From CAVQWT01 sp963717705 (GTDB lineage Bacteria > Pseudomonadota > Gammaproteobacteria > Burkholderiales > Casimicrobiaceae), in assembly GCA_963717705.1 (NCBI GenBank), contig CAVQWT010000004.1:124001-188000 (forward strand): a DNA stretch of 64,000 bases. Reading direction: 5' to 3'. This document shows positions 51,016-59,682 of this stretch, piece after piece. Within the stretch, counting starts at the first letter, position 1; the number at the start of each line of letters is the position of its first letter. A program made the position numbers and the translations under genes. The notes under the pieces were generated by a model. That model did not search any database. It had not been told where the DNA came from and worked only from the letters and a program-made list of their open reading frames with translations.

Positions 51016-51459
51016 GCCAGAACTCCCCGTGAAGACGCCGGCTGCGGCGGTCGCAGCCCGCCGGCCGAGGCCAGACCTTCCTAGTCTAGTGCTTCGTTCC
51101 GTCCAAAACCGAAACGGCAATGGGCGCGAATCATCGGTGTCGGGATGCGGCGAGCCGCGGCGGCTTGACCTGTGTCCGATTGGGCGAGCCCGGCGTCTCC
51201 CCGGGAAAGGCCTCCGACGGGGGGGGCGCGCGAATGGGCGGATGGTGCTGCTTGAACTCGTGCGCAGTCAAGCCGGCGACGCCGGTGCGGAGACCCACGC
51301 CATTGCGGCGATGCCGCCACGCTGCGATGATGCCCATGGCCGGCTCGCGATTGCGCAGTATGATGTGCAGGGCCGAACGGCCGCCATCGTGCGGGCAGGC
51401 GGCTGCGGCGGGTACGCGCATGCGCCCGCCGGTTGCGGTCTCCCCCGGAGCGACCACCG
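51016..51459. other. 444-bp intergenic region, no gene recognised
   Basis: Lies between the divergent cyclase and TPM genes. It holds the cyclase ribosome site, CTAGTCTAG at about 51081-51089, and a seven-G run near 51218. LemA, often found upstream of TPM genes, is absent. Confidence 0.5.
51023..51028 (-). promoter_or_regulatory. Shine-Dalgarno fixing the cyclase GTG start
   Basis: GGGGAG on the minus strand, seven bases before GTG 51015. The cyclase domain begins a few residues later, which agrees. Confidence 0.75.
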
Positions 51460-52110
51460 ATGTTCCTTTCCTCCGCCGAAGCGAGCGCCATTGCCACCCG
51501 GATCGGCGACGTCGAGGCTCGCACCGGCGTGCAGGTCGTCGTCGCCATCGTCGGTCGCGCCGCCCGCTATCCCGAAGCGCGGTGGAAGGCCTTCGCACTC
51601 GGGGTCTCGCTGGGTGCGCTGGTCGTCGGCGCCTCGTGGTTCGTGCGCCCCGAATGGGACGCGGGAGGCACGGTCTTCGGCGGCGTGGTCGCGGTCCTCG
51701 CGGCGGGAATCGTCAGCGCCCTGGTCGCGACCTTTGTCCCGGGCTACCAGCGTCTGTTCGTGCGGCACAACCGCGCGGCCGCCGAGGTGCGCCAGCACGC
51801 CGAGGGGCTCTTCCTCGGGCGCGAGCTGTTCGCGACGCCGGCACGCACGGCGGTGCTGATCGTCGTCGGCCTGTTCGAGCGTGCCGTCGTCGTCCACGCC
51901 GATCGCGGCTTCAACGGCCACGTGGCGACCGCCGACTGGGAAGCCGTCGTCGCGCCGATGACGGTCGCACTGCGTTCGGGCGAGCGGGCCGGTGCGGTGC
52001 AGGCAGGGCTCGCCGCGCTGCAGTCGCTGCTGGTGCGCAGGGGTTTTGACGGGCAGCGCGTCGGCGCGGGCATGCTGCCCGACTGGCCCATCGAGGAGCG
52101 CGGCGCATGA
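51460..52110 (+). CDS. TPM-domain membrane protein
   Basis: A 216-residue protein with a TPM (YgcG-like) domain interrupted by two transmembrane helices. It has FLSSAEASAIATRIGDVEARTGVQVVVAIVGRA, the hydrophobic KAFALGVSLGALVVGASWF and GTVFGGVVAVLAAGIVSAL, then RAAAEVRQHAEGLFLGREL and VLIVVGLFERAVVVHADRGF. It belongs to the two-gene TPM arrangement often following lemA, thought to act at the inner membrane. ATG 51460 has GGAG upstream. Its stop TGA overlaps the ATG of a 60-bp repeat unit (ATGA at 52107-52110). Confidence 0.88.
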   Translation: MFLSSAEASAIATRIGDVEARTGVQVVVAIVGRAARYPEARWKAFALGVSLGALVVGASWFVRPEWDAGGTVFGGVVAVLAAGIVSALVATFVPGYQRLFVRHNRAAAEVRQHAEGLFLGRELFATPARTAVLIVVGLFERAVVVHADRGFNGHVATADWEAVVAPMTVALRSGERAGAVQAGLAALQSLLVRRGFDGQRVGAGMLPDWPIEERGA

Positions 52111-52166
52111 GCCCGCTGGGCCGTCCCGAGGGCGAATACCGGAGTGCGCAGCACGAAGGTCGTCCA
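52107..52166 (+). repeat. Single copy of the 60-bp translation-coupling repeat
   Basis: Differs from the consensus unit of the 22968-23207 array at only three of 60 positions. It starts ATGAGC overlapping the stop of the upstream TPM gene and encodes GRPEGEYRSAQHEG. The GTGC-GCA-GCAC hairpin is kept, and the first hairpin keeps pairing through a G-T wobble. It ends GAAGGTCGTCCA directly before ATG 52167 of the downstream TPM gene. Confidence 0.97.
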
Positions 52167-53150
52167 ATGAGCATCGCCGGCATCATCGGGCGCGCCATCC
52201 TGGTCGCTGCGCTCTCGCTCGCTGCGTGGGCCGCCGCTGCCGCCGATGTTCCGTATCTGTCGGGGCGCGTCGTCGACGAGGCCGGCATCCTCTCGCCGGC
52301 GGCGCGGGAGAGGCTCACCGCGACGTCCAAGGCGCACGAGGACAGGACCACCAACCAGGTGGTCGTGCTGACGCTGCCCACCCTCGGCGGGGAGAGCATC
52401 GAGGAATACGCCGATCGCGCGTTCGCCGCCTGGAAGCTCGGCCAGAAGGGCAAGGACAACGGCGTGCTGCTGGTGGTCGTGCCGAACGACCGCAAGCTGC
52501 GCATCGAGGTCGGCTACGGGCTCGAGGCCACGCTGCCGGATGTCGACGCCGCGCGGATCATCCGCGACAGGATCACGCCCCGGTTCAAGGCCGGCGACTT
52601 CGATGGCGGGGTGACCGACGGCCTCGATGCGATCGTCGCCCGGCTCGAAGGCCGCCCCGGTGCGGTCGGCGATGTTGGCGGCGCCGCGCCGGGTTCGGCC
52701 GGCAAGGGCGTGTTCGACTCGCCCCAGATCGCCGAGTTCGAAGGCCAGCTGCCGCCGTGGCCCATGCGCATCCTGCTCGGCGCTTTCATCTTCGGCGTCA
52801 TCGGCATCTTCACCGTGCTCGGGGTGCTGACGCCGGGCATGGGCTGGTTCCTCTACGTGTTCCTGATCCCGTTCTGGGCGATGTTCCCCATCATCGTCGT
52901 CGGCGTGAAGGGGGCGCTGATCGTGCTCGCGGTCTACGTCGTCGGATTCCCGATCGCCAAGCTGATCGTGCGGTCGCGCCCCTGGTACAGCAAGGCGGCC
53001 GCCGATTTGAAGCGGACCGGCCATGCGTCGTTCGGTGGCATGGTGATCACCAGCGGCGGCAGCAGCAGCAGCTCGGGCGGCAGCTCGGGTGGTGGATTCT
53101 CGGGCGGCGGCGGCAGCTCCGGCGGGGGCGGGGCGTCGGGCAGCTGGTAG
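52167..53150 (+). CDS. TPM-domain exported protein (YgcG family)
   Basis: A 327-residue protein. Signal peptide (MSIAGIIGRAILVAALSLAA) then the TPM domain: VPYLSGRVVDEAGILSPAARERL, TTNQVVVLTLPTLGGESIEEYADRAF, NGVLLVVVPNDRKLRIEVGYGLEATLPD. Two membrane segments follow (LLGAFIFGVIGIFTVLGVL; FLIPFWAMFPIIVVGVKGAL), and the C-terminus is a Gly/Ser-rich tail ending GASGSW, common in this family. ATG 52167 begins the signal peptide. The frame is also open from the repeat ATG at 52107, which would put 20 repeat-encoded residues before the signal peptide. Confidence 0.92.
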   Translation: MSIAGIIGRAILVAALSLAAWAAAAADVPYLSGRVVDEAGILSPAARERLTATSKAHEDRTTNQVVVLTLPTLGGESIEEYADRAFAAWKLGQKGKDNGVLLVVVPNDRKLRIEVGYGLEATLPDVDAARIIRDRITPRFKAGDFDGGVTDGLDAIVARLEGRPGAVGDVGGAAPGSAGKGVFDSPQIAEFEGQLPPWPMRILLGAFIFGVIGIFTVLGVLTPGMGWFLYVFLIPFWAMFPIIVVGVKGALIVLAVYVVGFPIAKLIVRSRPWYSKAAADLKRTGHASFGGMVITSGGSSSSSGGSSGGGFSGGGGSSGGGGASGSW

Positions 53151-53165
53151 GAGGTGCCGGCAGGC

Positions 53166-54539
53166 CTACCCTGCGCCCGCCGGAACCCCCAGGTCGCGCA
53201 ACAGGCGCTGGTAGTCGGGCGATTGGCGCAGCAGCCGCCCGGCCATCTCGCGTAGGCGATCGACCTGCTCGTCGGTCAGCGCGAAGCTGGTCGGCAGGTT
53301 GCGGAAGTACCGCTTTTCGTCGGGGTCCGCGATGGCGTCGAAGTTGATGTCGATGGCGTAGAACTCGATCGCCAGCGGCTGACCGTCGGGTCCGCGGACG
53401 CGCTGCATTGCGCGCACGAAGTCGCGCAGCAGCTCGACCTGCTCGTAGCTGTAGCGATCGATCGGCACCCCGGTGGCGCGGATCAGCATCGACACCACGT
53501 TCGGCGGTGCCTCGTGCGTGCCCCAGTCGTTTTCGGTGTCGGCCAGCGAATTGACGGCCACCACCGCGAATCGCTTGAGCTTGTCGAAACCGGTGACGGC
53601 GCGGAACTGCTCGCTGGCCATGGCGACCTCCAGGCCTTCGAGCACCGTCCGCAGGCCCACGTTGTCGGACAGGCCGCCATCGATCAGGTGCAGGTAGCGG
53701 TGCGCCACGTTGTCCTGCAGCGCGGCCAGCTCGCGGTCGCGCAGGGTGGCCCGGCCGGGCGTCGCGCCGGCCACGTCCGGCCCGAACGCGCGGACCATGT
53801 TTTCGCGCAGGTCGAAGCCGCAGGTTCCGGCGTAATTGTCGAATCCGACCGGTGCGAACACACCGGGCACGGCCGAGGATGCGGCGGCGGCGCGGGCCAG
53901 GCGGACGCTGCTCAGGTCGGAGCACAGCAGGTCAAACGTGTTCTGGTTAAAGGTGATGCGCGCACCGGTGGTGACCTCCGTCGCGGCCACGTTCGCGAAC
54001 GGGCCGCCGCGGCTGCGCAGATCGCCGAAGGTGGCGCCTTCGAACAGGATCCGGTCGTAGTATTCGGCCGCCAGATCGCTGCGCGTGAAGCTGCCACCCA
54101 GGATCTTCGGCCACGTCGTCGGGTTCAGCACGGCCCCGATCAGGTCGCTCTGCACGTCGCGTTTGAGGAAGCGCTGTTCGTACTCCTCGAACAGCCTGTC
54201 GCCGTAGAGCGCGAAGGCAAGCGCCGTGAAGCTGCCGCCGGAAACGCCGGTGACGAGGTTGACTTGGTCGAGCAGCGGAGCCGGACCCCGGGACGTGGGC
54301 ACGCTGGTGCGGCGCAGCTCCTCCAGGATTCCGTACGAGAACGCCGCCGCGCGCGTGCCGCCGCCGGACATCGCCACCACCAGCCCGAATTCGGGGTCGC
54401 CGCGCTCGGCCTGCCAGTTCGACACCCGATAGCCGTATTCGTGGTCGTAGCGCGCGAGCGGCGCATTCGATGGCCGCGTCGCGCAGCCGACCAGCAGCAG
54501 CGCCAGCGCGACGACCACCGCGCGCCCGACCGCGTTCAT
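53166..54539 (-). CDS. Patatin-like phospholipase lipoprotein
   Basis: A 457-residue lipoprotein with lipobox ALLLVGC. The patatin domain has the oxyanion loop MSGGGTRAAAFSYG, the nucleophile elbow VTGVSGGSFTAL (GxSGG) and the catalytic Asp in LIDGGLSDNVGLR. The rest has NVAATEVTTGARITFNQ and SSAVPGVFAPVGF, as in this family. It should hydrolyse acyl lipids at the outer membrane or periplasmic face. It is the last gene of the efflux operon, with its ATG overlapping the permease stop (ATGA at 54536-54539). Confidence 0.9.
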   Translation of the reverse strand: MNAVGRAVVVALALLLVGCATRPSNAPLARYDHEYGYRVSNWQAERGDPEFGLVVAMSGGGTRAAAFSYGILEELRRTSVPTSRGPAPLLDQVNLVTGVSGGSFTALAFALYGDRLFEEYEQRFLKRDVQSDLIGAVLNPTTWPKILGGSFTRSDLAAEYYDRILFEGATFGDLRSRGGPFANVAATEVTTGARITFNQNTFDLLCSDLSSVRLARAAAASSAVPGVFAPVGFDNYAGTCGFDLRENMVRAFGPDVAGATPGRATLRDRELAALQDNVAHRYLHLIDGGLSDNVGLRTVLEGLEVAMASEQFRAVTGFDKLKRFAVVAVNSLADTENDWGTHEAPPNVVSMLIRATGVPIDRYSYEQVELLRDFVRAMQRVRGPDGQPLAIEFYAIDINFDAIADPDEKRYFRNLPTSFALTDEQVDRLREMAGRLLRQSPDYQRLLRDLGVPAGAG

Positions 54540-55690
54540 CGAGCGGCGGCCTGCCGCCGCCGCGCGCGCACCGCCCACCACGCGGCTGCGCCGTAGAGCA
54601 GCAGCAGCGCCGCCATGTTGAGGATCTCGGGGCGGATCTCGCTCCAGGTCGCGCCCATCTGGTTCAGCTTGACGAAGCCGAAGATGCCGGGCGTGGTCGG
54701 GATCAGCAGGGCGAGCGCGTTGATCGGCGCAGGGATGGCCTCGCGCGGGAACACGATCCCGCACATGAAGACGAACGGCACCGACGTGGCCAGCAGCACC
54801 TGGAGCGCACGCTCGCGGTCGGCGAACCAGGCGCCCAGCGCGACGCCGAGGCTGGCGACGGTCAGCGCCGTCAGCACGGCGAATGCGACCGCGCCGGCCA
54901 GGTTGCCCCCACGCGGGTAGTCCTGGAACCAGAAGACGAAGCCGATGAAGTAGAGCAGCGCCAGGAACACGAACAGCGCAAAGCCTGTGATGGTGCCCAG
55001 AAACGTGTCCGGCCCGACTGCCTGCGTGTCGAAGAGGGTGCCCGTACGTGCTTCGAGCCAGGTGCCGACCAGCGCGGCGATGGCCATCAGCATCACCTGC
55101 TGCACGATCAGGATTCCGAGTGCCGAGACCACGTAGCTGCCGTAGCCGCGTGCGAGGTTGTACAGCGGCTGGTCGACAAACGCGGGCCCGGCGCGCGCCG
55201 ATTGCAGCAGGGCGGCGGCCGGTGCGCCCTGATGGGCCATGCGCGCACCGGTGACTTCGCCTGCCACGCTCTGCACGACCGCACCGACGCTGCCGAGGAC
55301 CGCGCTGTCCTGTACCGGGTAGGCGCCCGTGCCGAAGACGGTGACGGCGGTCGGGGTGCCACGCATCGCGTCGCGCGAGAAATTCTGCGGCACGACGACG
55401 ATCCCGGCGATCCGTCCGGCGGCCAGCGCGCCGCTCGCTTCGCCGATGGAGGCGGCATTGCCGCCACTGCGGATTGCCGCCACCGCGGAGAGCCGCGACA
55501 CGATGTCACGCGACATCGGGCTGGCGTCGAGGTCGACCACGGCGAGCGGAATGTTGCGCACCGACTGCGTCGCATAAGGCAGCGGATAGAAGAACGAGTA
55601 GACCGGTATCGCTGCCACGAACAGGATCAGCAGGCCGCGATCACGGAGCGCGGATGCCACGGTGTCGGCGAGCGCCCGCCAGAACGTCAT
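54536..55690 (-). CDS. ABC-2 type permease, second of pair
   Basis: A 384-residue membrane protein of the ABC-2/YhgE-Pip-like class. It has an N-terminal helix (DRGLLILFVAAIPVYSFFYPLPY) and a large periplasmic domain (IPLAVVDLDASPMSRDIV, GRIAGIVVVPQNFSRD). Then come five C-terminal helices (YVVSALGILIVQQVMLMAIAALVGTW, ITGFALFVFLALLYFIGFVFWF, LLATSVPFVFMCGIVFPREAIP). It pairs with the next permease upstream and overlaps both neighbours by ATGA. No ATPase gene is in the operon. Confidence 0.9.
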   Translation of the reverse strand: MTFWRALADTVASALRDRGLLILFVAAIPVYSFFYPLPYATQSVRNIPLAVVDLDASPMSRDIVSRLSAVAAIRSGGNAASIGEASGALAAGRIAGIVVVPQNFSRDAMRGTPTAVTVFGTGAYPVQDSAVLGSVGAVVQSVAGEVTGARMAHQGAPAAALLQSARAGPAFVDQPLYNLARGYGSYVVSALGILIVQQVMLMAIAALVGTWLEARTGTLFDTQAVGPDTFLGTITGFALFVFLALLYFIGFVFWFQDYPRGGNLAGAVAFAVLTALTVASLGVALGAWFADRERALQVLLATSVPFVFMCGIVFPREAIPAPINALALLIPTTPGIFGFVKLNQMGATWSEIRPEILNMAALLLLYGAAAWWAVRARRRQAAAR

Positions 55691-56862
55691 CGGCCGCCCC
55701 AGCGTTGCGGCTGGCGCACCGCGCGGTGGAGCAGCGGCAGGCCCACCAGCAACGGTACCGCGATGAAAGCCAGCAGCGGCGCCATCCCCTGCGCCCACGC
55801 ACCGGCACTGGCGCCGCCCAGCCATTGCCCCTGCTGCACCGGCAGGTAGTGGGTGTAGGGCAGCAGGCTGCCCCACCACTGCGCAGCCGGGCCCATCGCG
55901 GCCCGCGGAAAGGAAAAGCCGCTGAAGGCGAGGCCGGTCGCGACATAGATGCCGGTGAGGCTTAGTGCCAAGCGCAGGTTGATGGTGACGCCGACCAGCA
56001 TGACGGCGACCGCGACGGAGACGATCATAAGCACGGCGATGGCGACGACCCACAGCGCGAGGCTGCCGGCCGGCGCCCAGCCGCGCCAACCGGCGAGCGT
56101 CGCGACGATGGCCAGCGAGAAAAGCAGGTAGACGAGCCCCACCGGCGCGAGCTTGCCGAGCAGGGCGCGCGGCAGGCTGCCGCCGGCGCTGGCCAGCCAG
56201 GCATCGACGGTGCGGTCGCGGAACTCGCGTCCGAGTGCGGATACCGCAGCGATGACGCAGAAGAGGTGCAGCACCACCGGCAGCAGCATGCCTGCGAGGT
56301 AGGCCTCGTAGGACAGGGCCGGGTTGAACAGGGTCCGCAGGTCGGCCTGCACGCCGTTGAGACGCACCTCCGCCTGCGCCAGCCCGCCGCCGAAGCGGGC
56401 CTCGCCGGCCACCGCGCGTTCCACCGCGATCGACGTCACCGCGGCACGCACGGCACCGCCGACGACGCCGGCCACGAGCGAGAACTGGGCATTCTCGTAC
56501 AGGACGACCGGCTGCGGCGCGTTGCGCAGTCGGTCGCGCTCCCAGTGCGACGGAATGTGCACGACGCCGTAGACGCCGCCGCTGCGAACCAGCGGCTGCG
56601 CGGCCTGCAGGCTGGCGGGTTGCGCCGTGACGGCGAGCCCGCGCATGGCGGCCATGCGGCGGATCAGCTCGCGCGACCCGCTGCTGTGGTCTTCATCGAC
56701 GACCGCGATCGGCAGGCCGGTGGGGACGCCGGCGGAGAACAGCCACAGCACCAGAGCGAGCGTGGCGGCCGGAAACCACAGCACCAGCGCCAGGTCCCAC
56801 GGTTGACGGACCAGGCGGTGCAGCTCGCGCGAGACGACGACGCGCAGGCCGGTCGTCGCCAT
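55687..56862 (-). CDS. ABC-2 type permease, first of pair
   Basis: A 391-residue membrane protein of the same class: an N-terminal RELHRLVRQPWDLALVLWFPAATLALVLWLF anchor, a periplasmic part with LPIAVVDEDHSSGSRELI and GGVYGVVHIPSHWERD, and C-terminal helices with LLPVVLHLFCVIAAVSALGREFRDRTVDAWL. The ending PYTHYLPVQQGQWLGGA is typical of YbhR-like transporters. ATG 56862 lies directly after the HlyD stop. Confidence 0.9.
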   Translation of the reverse strand: MATTGLRVVVSRELHRLVRQPWDLALVLWFPAATLALVLWLFSAGVPTGLPIAVVDEDHSSGSRELIRRMAAMRGLAVTAQPASLQAAQPLVRSGGVYGVVHIPSHWERDRLRNAPQPVVLYENAQFSLVAGVVGGAVRAAVTSIAVERAVAGEARFGGGLAQAEVRLNGVQADLRTLFNPALSYEAYLAGMLLPVVLHLFCVIAAVSALGREFRDRTVDAWLASAGGSLPRALLGKLAPVGLVYLLFSLAIVATLAGWRGWAPAGSLALWVVAIAVLMIVSVAVAVMLVGVTINLRLALSLTGIYVATGLAFSGFSFPRAAMGPAAQWWGSLLPYTHYLPVQQGQWLGGASAGAWAQGMAPLLAFIAVPLLVGLPLLHRAVRQPQRWGGR

Positions 56863-56864
56863 TG

Positions 56865-57860
56865 TCAGCGCGTATCGACCAGCACCGACATGCCGGGCCG
56901 CAGGCCTTCGATCGGCGCCTGCGGACGGGCTCGAACTTCGAAGGTGCGGACGTCGTAGCCGCTCGACTGGCGGGTGGCGCGCCACGTCGCATAGTCGCCG
57001 CGCGGGCTGATGGTGTCGATGACGAAGCGGACCTGGCCGTTGCCCAGCGCCGGCACGCTGCCGTCGAGCGTCGCGCCGATCCTGATGCCGGCGAAGTCGT
57101 CCTCGCGGATGTTGAACACGACCCAGATGTCGGCGAGGTCGACCAGGGTGAGGATCGGGAAGCCCGCCGCCGCGAGTTCGCCCGGATGAAGGATGACCTT
57201 GTCGACCTCGGCTGCCCGCGGCGCCTTGAGCACCATTTCCAGCGCTGCGGCGTCGACTTCCGCGACGCTGCCGGCGGCCTGGCGTGCCATCGCGCTGGCG
57301 GCCGCCTTTTCCTGCGGGCGCGCGCCGGTGACGGCGGTGTCGTATTGCGCCTTGGCGGCGAGCGCGGATTCGAGCGCGGCCTTGGCGTTGGTCTGCGCTT
57401 CGTCGTTGCGCTGCAGCGAGACCAGGCCTTCCTTGTAGAGCGCATTCAGGCGCTGGTAGGTCTTGGCGGCGAGCTCGGCGCTGGCGGTGGCCTTGTCCCA
57501 CATCGCCTTGGCGACGCGGATGTCTTCGGCCCGCGCGCCGACGTCGACCAGATCGCGCTTCGCCTCCGCCGCGGCCTGCGCCGCGCCCGCTTGCGCGACC
57601 TTGGCGCGCAGCTCCGGACTGTCCAGCGTGACCAGCACCGCACCGGCCCCGACGGCCTGCCCTTCGCGAACCGGCAGCGTTGCGATCCGCGCCGAAATCT
57701 TGGGTGCGACGTTGATGGTCTGCGCCTCGACCTGGCCTTGCAGCGGCACCGGCGCCGGGTGATAGGCGAGCCAGAGGCCCCAGCCGATGAACGCAAGCAC
57801 CCCGACCAGGGTCACGAGGCCGGCAATGCGGGCGGCGGTGCTCTTTCGGTGTGTCGTCAT
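56865..57860 (-). CDS. HlyD-family periplasmic adaptor
   Basis: A 331-residue membrane-fusion protein. One N-terminal helix (IAGLVTLVGVLAFIGWGLWL), a lipoyl half-site (VPLQGQVEAQTINVAPKISARIATLPVREGQAV), a long alpha-hairpin (about 75-190, LVDVGARAEDIRVAKAMWDKA) and the beta-barrel with VDKVILHPGELAAAGFPILTLVDLADIWVVFNIRE. It resembles YbhG/YhiI adaptors, and would connect the inner-membrane permeases with the TolC-like channel. The stop is two bases from the permease ATG. Confidence 0.93.
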   Translation of the reverse strand: MTTHRKSTAARIAGLVTLVGVLAFIGWGLWLAYHPAPVPLQGQVEAQTINVAPKISARIATLPVREGQAVGAGAVLVTLDSPELRAKVAQAGAAQAAAEAKRDLVDVGARAEDIRVAKAMWDKATASAELAAKTYQRLNALYKEGLVSLQRNDEAQTNAKAALESALAAKAQYDTAVTGARPQEKAAASAMARQAAGSVAEVDAAALEMVLKAPRAAEVDKVILHPGELAAAGFPILTLVDLADIWVVFNIREDDFAGIRIGATLDGSVPALGNGQVRFVIDTISPRGDYATWRATRQSSGYDVRTFEVRARPQAPIEGLRPGMSVLVDTR

Positions 57861-57862
57861 GG

Positions 57863-59233
57863 CTAGACTAGAACTTCCGCGCGCTTCATGAATTCGGGAA
57901 AGCGCCCGATCTGGCCCGACGCTTCGAGCAGGGCACCGAGCGAGACCACGAATTCGTACGCGATCTGCGCGCGCCCCGTCTCGGCCCGGATCAGGCTGTT
58001 GCGCGCTTCATTGACATCGATCGTCACCGACTGCCCCTCCTCGAACGCCCGCTCGCGCAGCCGCAGATTCTCGCGCGCCAGCTCCACCGCCGAGTCGAGC
58101 AGGCGGAACTGCTCGCGCGCCTGGCTGAGGCGCAGCCACGCGGTTTCTACCGCGCCCTGGATGCCGTTGACCGCCTCGGCCTCGAGGGCGTCGACCTGCG
58201 CCTTCTGCGCCTGCGCCGCGCCGACCTTGCTGGCGCGATCCTCGCGGCTGAAGAGCTTGATGTTGACGCCGACGCCGGCGATCCAGTTGGGCTCGATCGG
58301 CGTCAGGTACGTGGTGATGAGGTTGTACTGGCCGAAAGCGAACACCTGCGGCAGGTAGTCCGACTTCGCGACGTTGATGCCCTGATCGGCGGCCTGGCCC
58401 TTCGACTTGATCAGCGCCAGCGTCGGGTTCTTGAGCTCGGCTTCGCGCAGCCAGACCGCGAGGGGTTCGATCGGGGAGGTGACGACGAAAAGCGGCGTGG
58501 TCGGGCGCGGCGCACTGGTCTGGCGCAGCATGCGGGCCAGCGCAGCTTCGGCCGACTCGCGCTCGCGCTGCGCCTTGACGACGTCGCGCGCCACCTCGTC
58601 GCGCGACACCTGCGCCGAGAGCCGCTCGACGGCGCTGATCTGCCCCTGCGCTTCGAAGCGGCGCGAGCGGGCGAGCTGGCGTTCGGCCTGCTCGAGCTGG
58701 GTCTGCCGCAGCCCTTCGACGACGGCCGCGAGACGCAGGCCGAAGTAGCGTGCGACCAGCTGCAAGTCGAGCCGCTCCTCGGTTTCCAGCAGCTCGGCCC
58801 GGGCGCCGGTGAGCTCGGCATCGCGGAGTCTCTGGGCCGCGGTGACCTTGCCGCCAGTGTAGATCGGCCAGGTCATCAGCAGCGAACTGCGCGGGCCGTC
58901 GAAGTTGTAGTCGTACGCGCTGACGCCGATCGGCAGTGCGCTGAGGTCGAAAGTCTTGCGGCCGTAGACCTGCGTCGCATTCAGCGTGAGCTCGGGGTAA
59001 CCCAGCGTCTCGACCGCCTTGACCTCGAATTCCTGCCGGTTGATGTTGGCCTCGGCCGCCTTGAGCTTGTCGGACTTGGCGAGCAGCGCGGCGCGCGCGG
59101 CCTCGAAGCTCAGGTCCTGGCCGTGGGCCGCGGAAGCCCAGCCGCCGAGCGTGCCGGCCGCGACGATAAAGGGCAGCAGCACCCGCGATCGACGGCGGCG
59201 CGCGCGCCGGGCCGGGGCTGCCGATGCGCTCAA
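57863..59233 (-). CDS. TolC-family outer-membrane efflux protein
   Basis: A 456-residue outer-membrane factor. After an Arg-rich N-terminus and signal segment (VLLPFIVAAGTLGGWASAAHG) come the repeated helix-strand units. Landmarks are LSFEAARAALLAKSDKLKAAEANI, GYPELTLNATQVYG, LLMTWPIYTGGKVTAAQRLRDAEL, LEAEAVNGIQGAVETAWLRLSQA and SVTIDVNEARNSLIRAE. The start is read as TTG 59233, with AAGG seven bases upstream; another in-frame TTG at 59296 is possible. First gene of the efflux-patatin operon. Confidence 0.88.
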   Translation of the reverse strand: MSASAAPARRARRRRSRVLLPFIVAAGTLGGWASAAHGQDLSFEAARAALLAKSDKLKAAEANINRQEFEVKAVETLGYPELTLNATQVYGRKTFDLSALPIGVSAYDYNFDGPRSSLLMTWPIYTGGKVTAAQRLRDAELTGARAELLETEERLDLQLVARYFGLRLAAVVEGLRQTQLEQAERQLARSRRFEAQGQISAVERLSAQVSRDEVARDVVKAQRERESAEAALARMLRQTSAPRPTTPLFVVTSPIEPLAVWLREAELKNPTLALIKSKGQAADQGINVAKSDYLPQVFAFGQYNLITTYLTPIEPNWIAGVGVNIKLFSREDRASKVGAAQAQKAQVDALEAEAVNGIQGAVETAWLRLSQAREQFRLLDSAVELARENLRLRERAFEEGQSVTIDVNEARNSLIRAETGRAQIAYEFVVSLGALLEASGQIGRFPEFMKRAEVLV

Positions 59234-59682
59234 GGCGACGCCTTGACGGGGCCGCAAAGCGACGCCAGTGCGCCGTGCGGGCGGCAGCCGCGGCAAGCGT
59301 CGTTGGGCGTCCGCACGTCATTCATCGTGTTCGAGTTGGCAACAGGAGAGGAGGGGGCGCATCGATCGGACGCCGCAAATCCCGCCGGCGTACGGGCCGG
59401 CCGGTTGCCGGGGCCGGCGCGCGTGCACCAGCGCGGCTCCCTCGCGGATGCGCCGGATTGGCCGCGAAACCGGCGCCCCGCGCTATCCGCTCGGAGCAGC
59501 GGTCGCCTTGAAGGTACCGCAGTCTGCATGGCCGTGTCGACTCGACAGGAGGATTGCCCGGTGGCACCGCGCCCCGACGGCATCAAGCCGTCCGGGGCGA
59601 CGAGCGGCTGCGCGGCCGTTGCCGCAGGCGCGCCCCCCGGGCTCGCGCGTCCGCCGCGGAGGCACGCGCGAATCAGTCGGTG
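59234..59682. other. 449-bp region upstream of the efflux operon, no gene recognised
   Basis: Contains the probable promoter of the TolC operon and a hairpin at 59571-59598 (GCCCCGACGGC with GCCGTCCGGGGC, loop ATCAA, one bulge). That hairpin is about 85 bp past the stop of the SRPBCC gene and may end its transcript, though no T-run follows. Open frames here have no family features. Confidence 0.5.
59241..59244 (-). promoter_or_regulatory. Shine-Dalgarno supporting the TolC TTG start
   Basis: AAGG on the minus strand seven bases before TTG 59233; no ATG is available in frame near the signal sequence. Confidence 0.5.

Noticed and set aside
51131..51460. Possible decayed ankyrin repeats on the minus strand (GGRSALHIILRN, GLTAHEF)
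   Set aside because: Only fragmentary resemblance in a frame with no gene structure; chance similarity is likely.
59571..59598. Hairpin downstream of the SRPBCC gene as an intrinsic terminator
   Set aside because: Strong stem but no T-run on the minus strand; kept only as a note in the intergenic entry.
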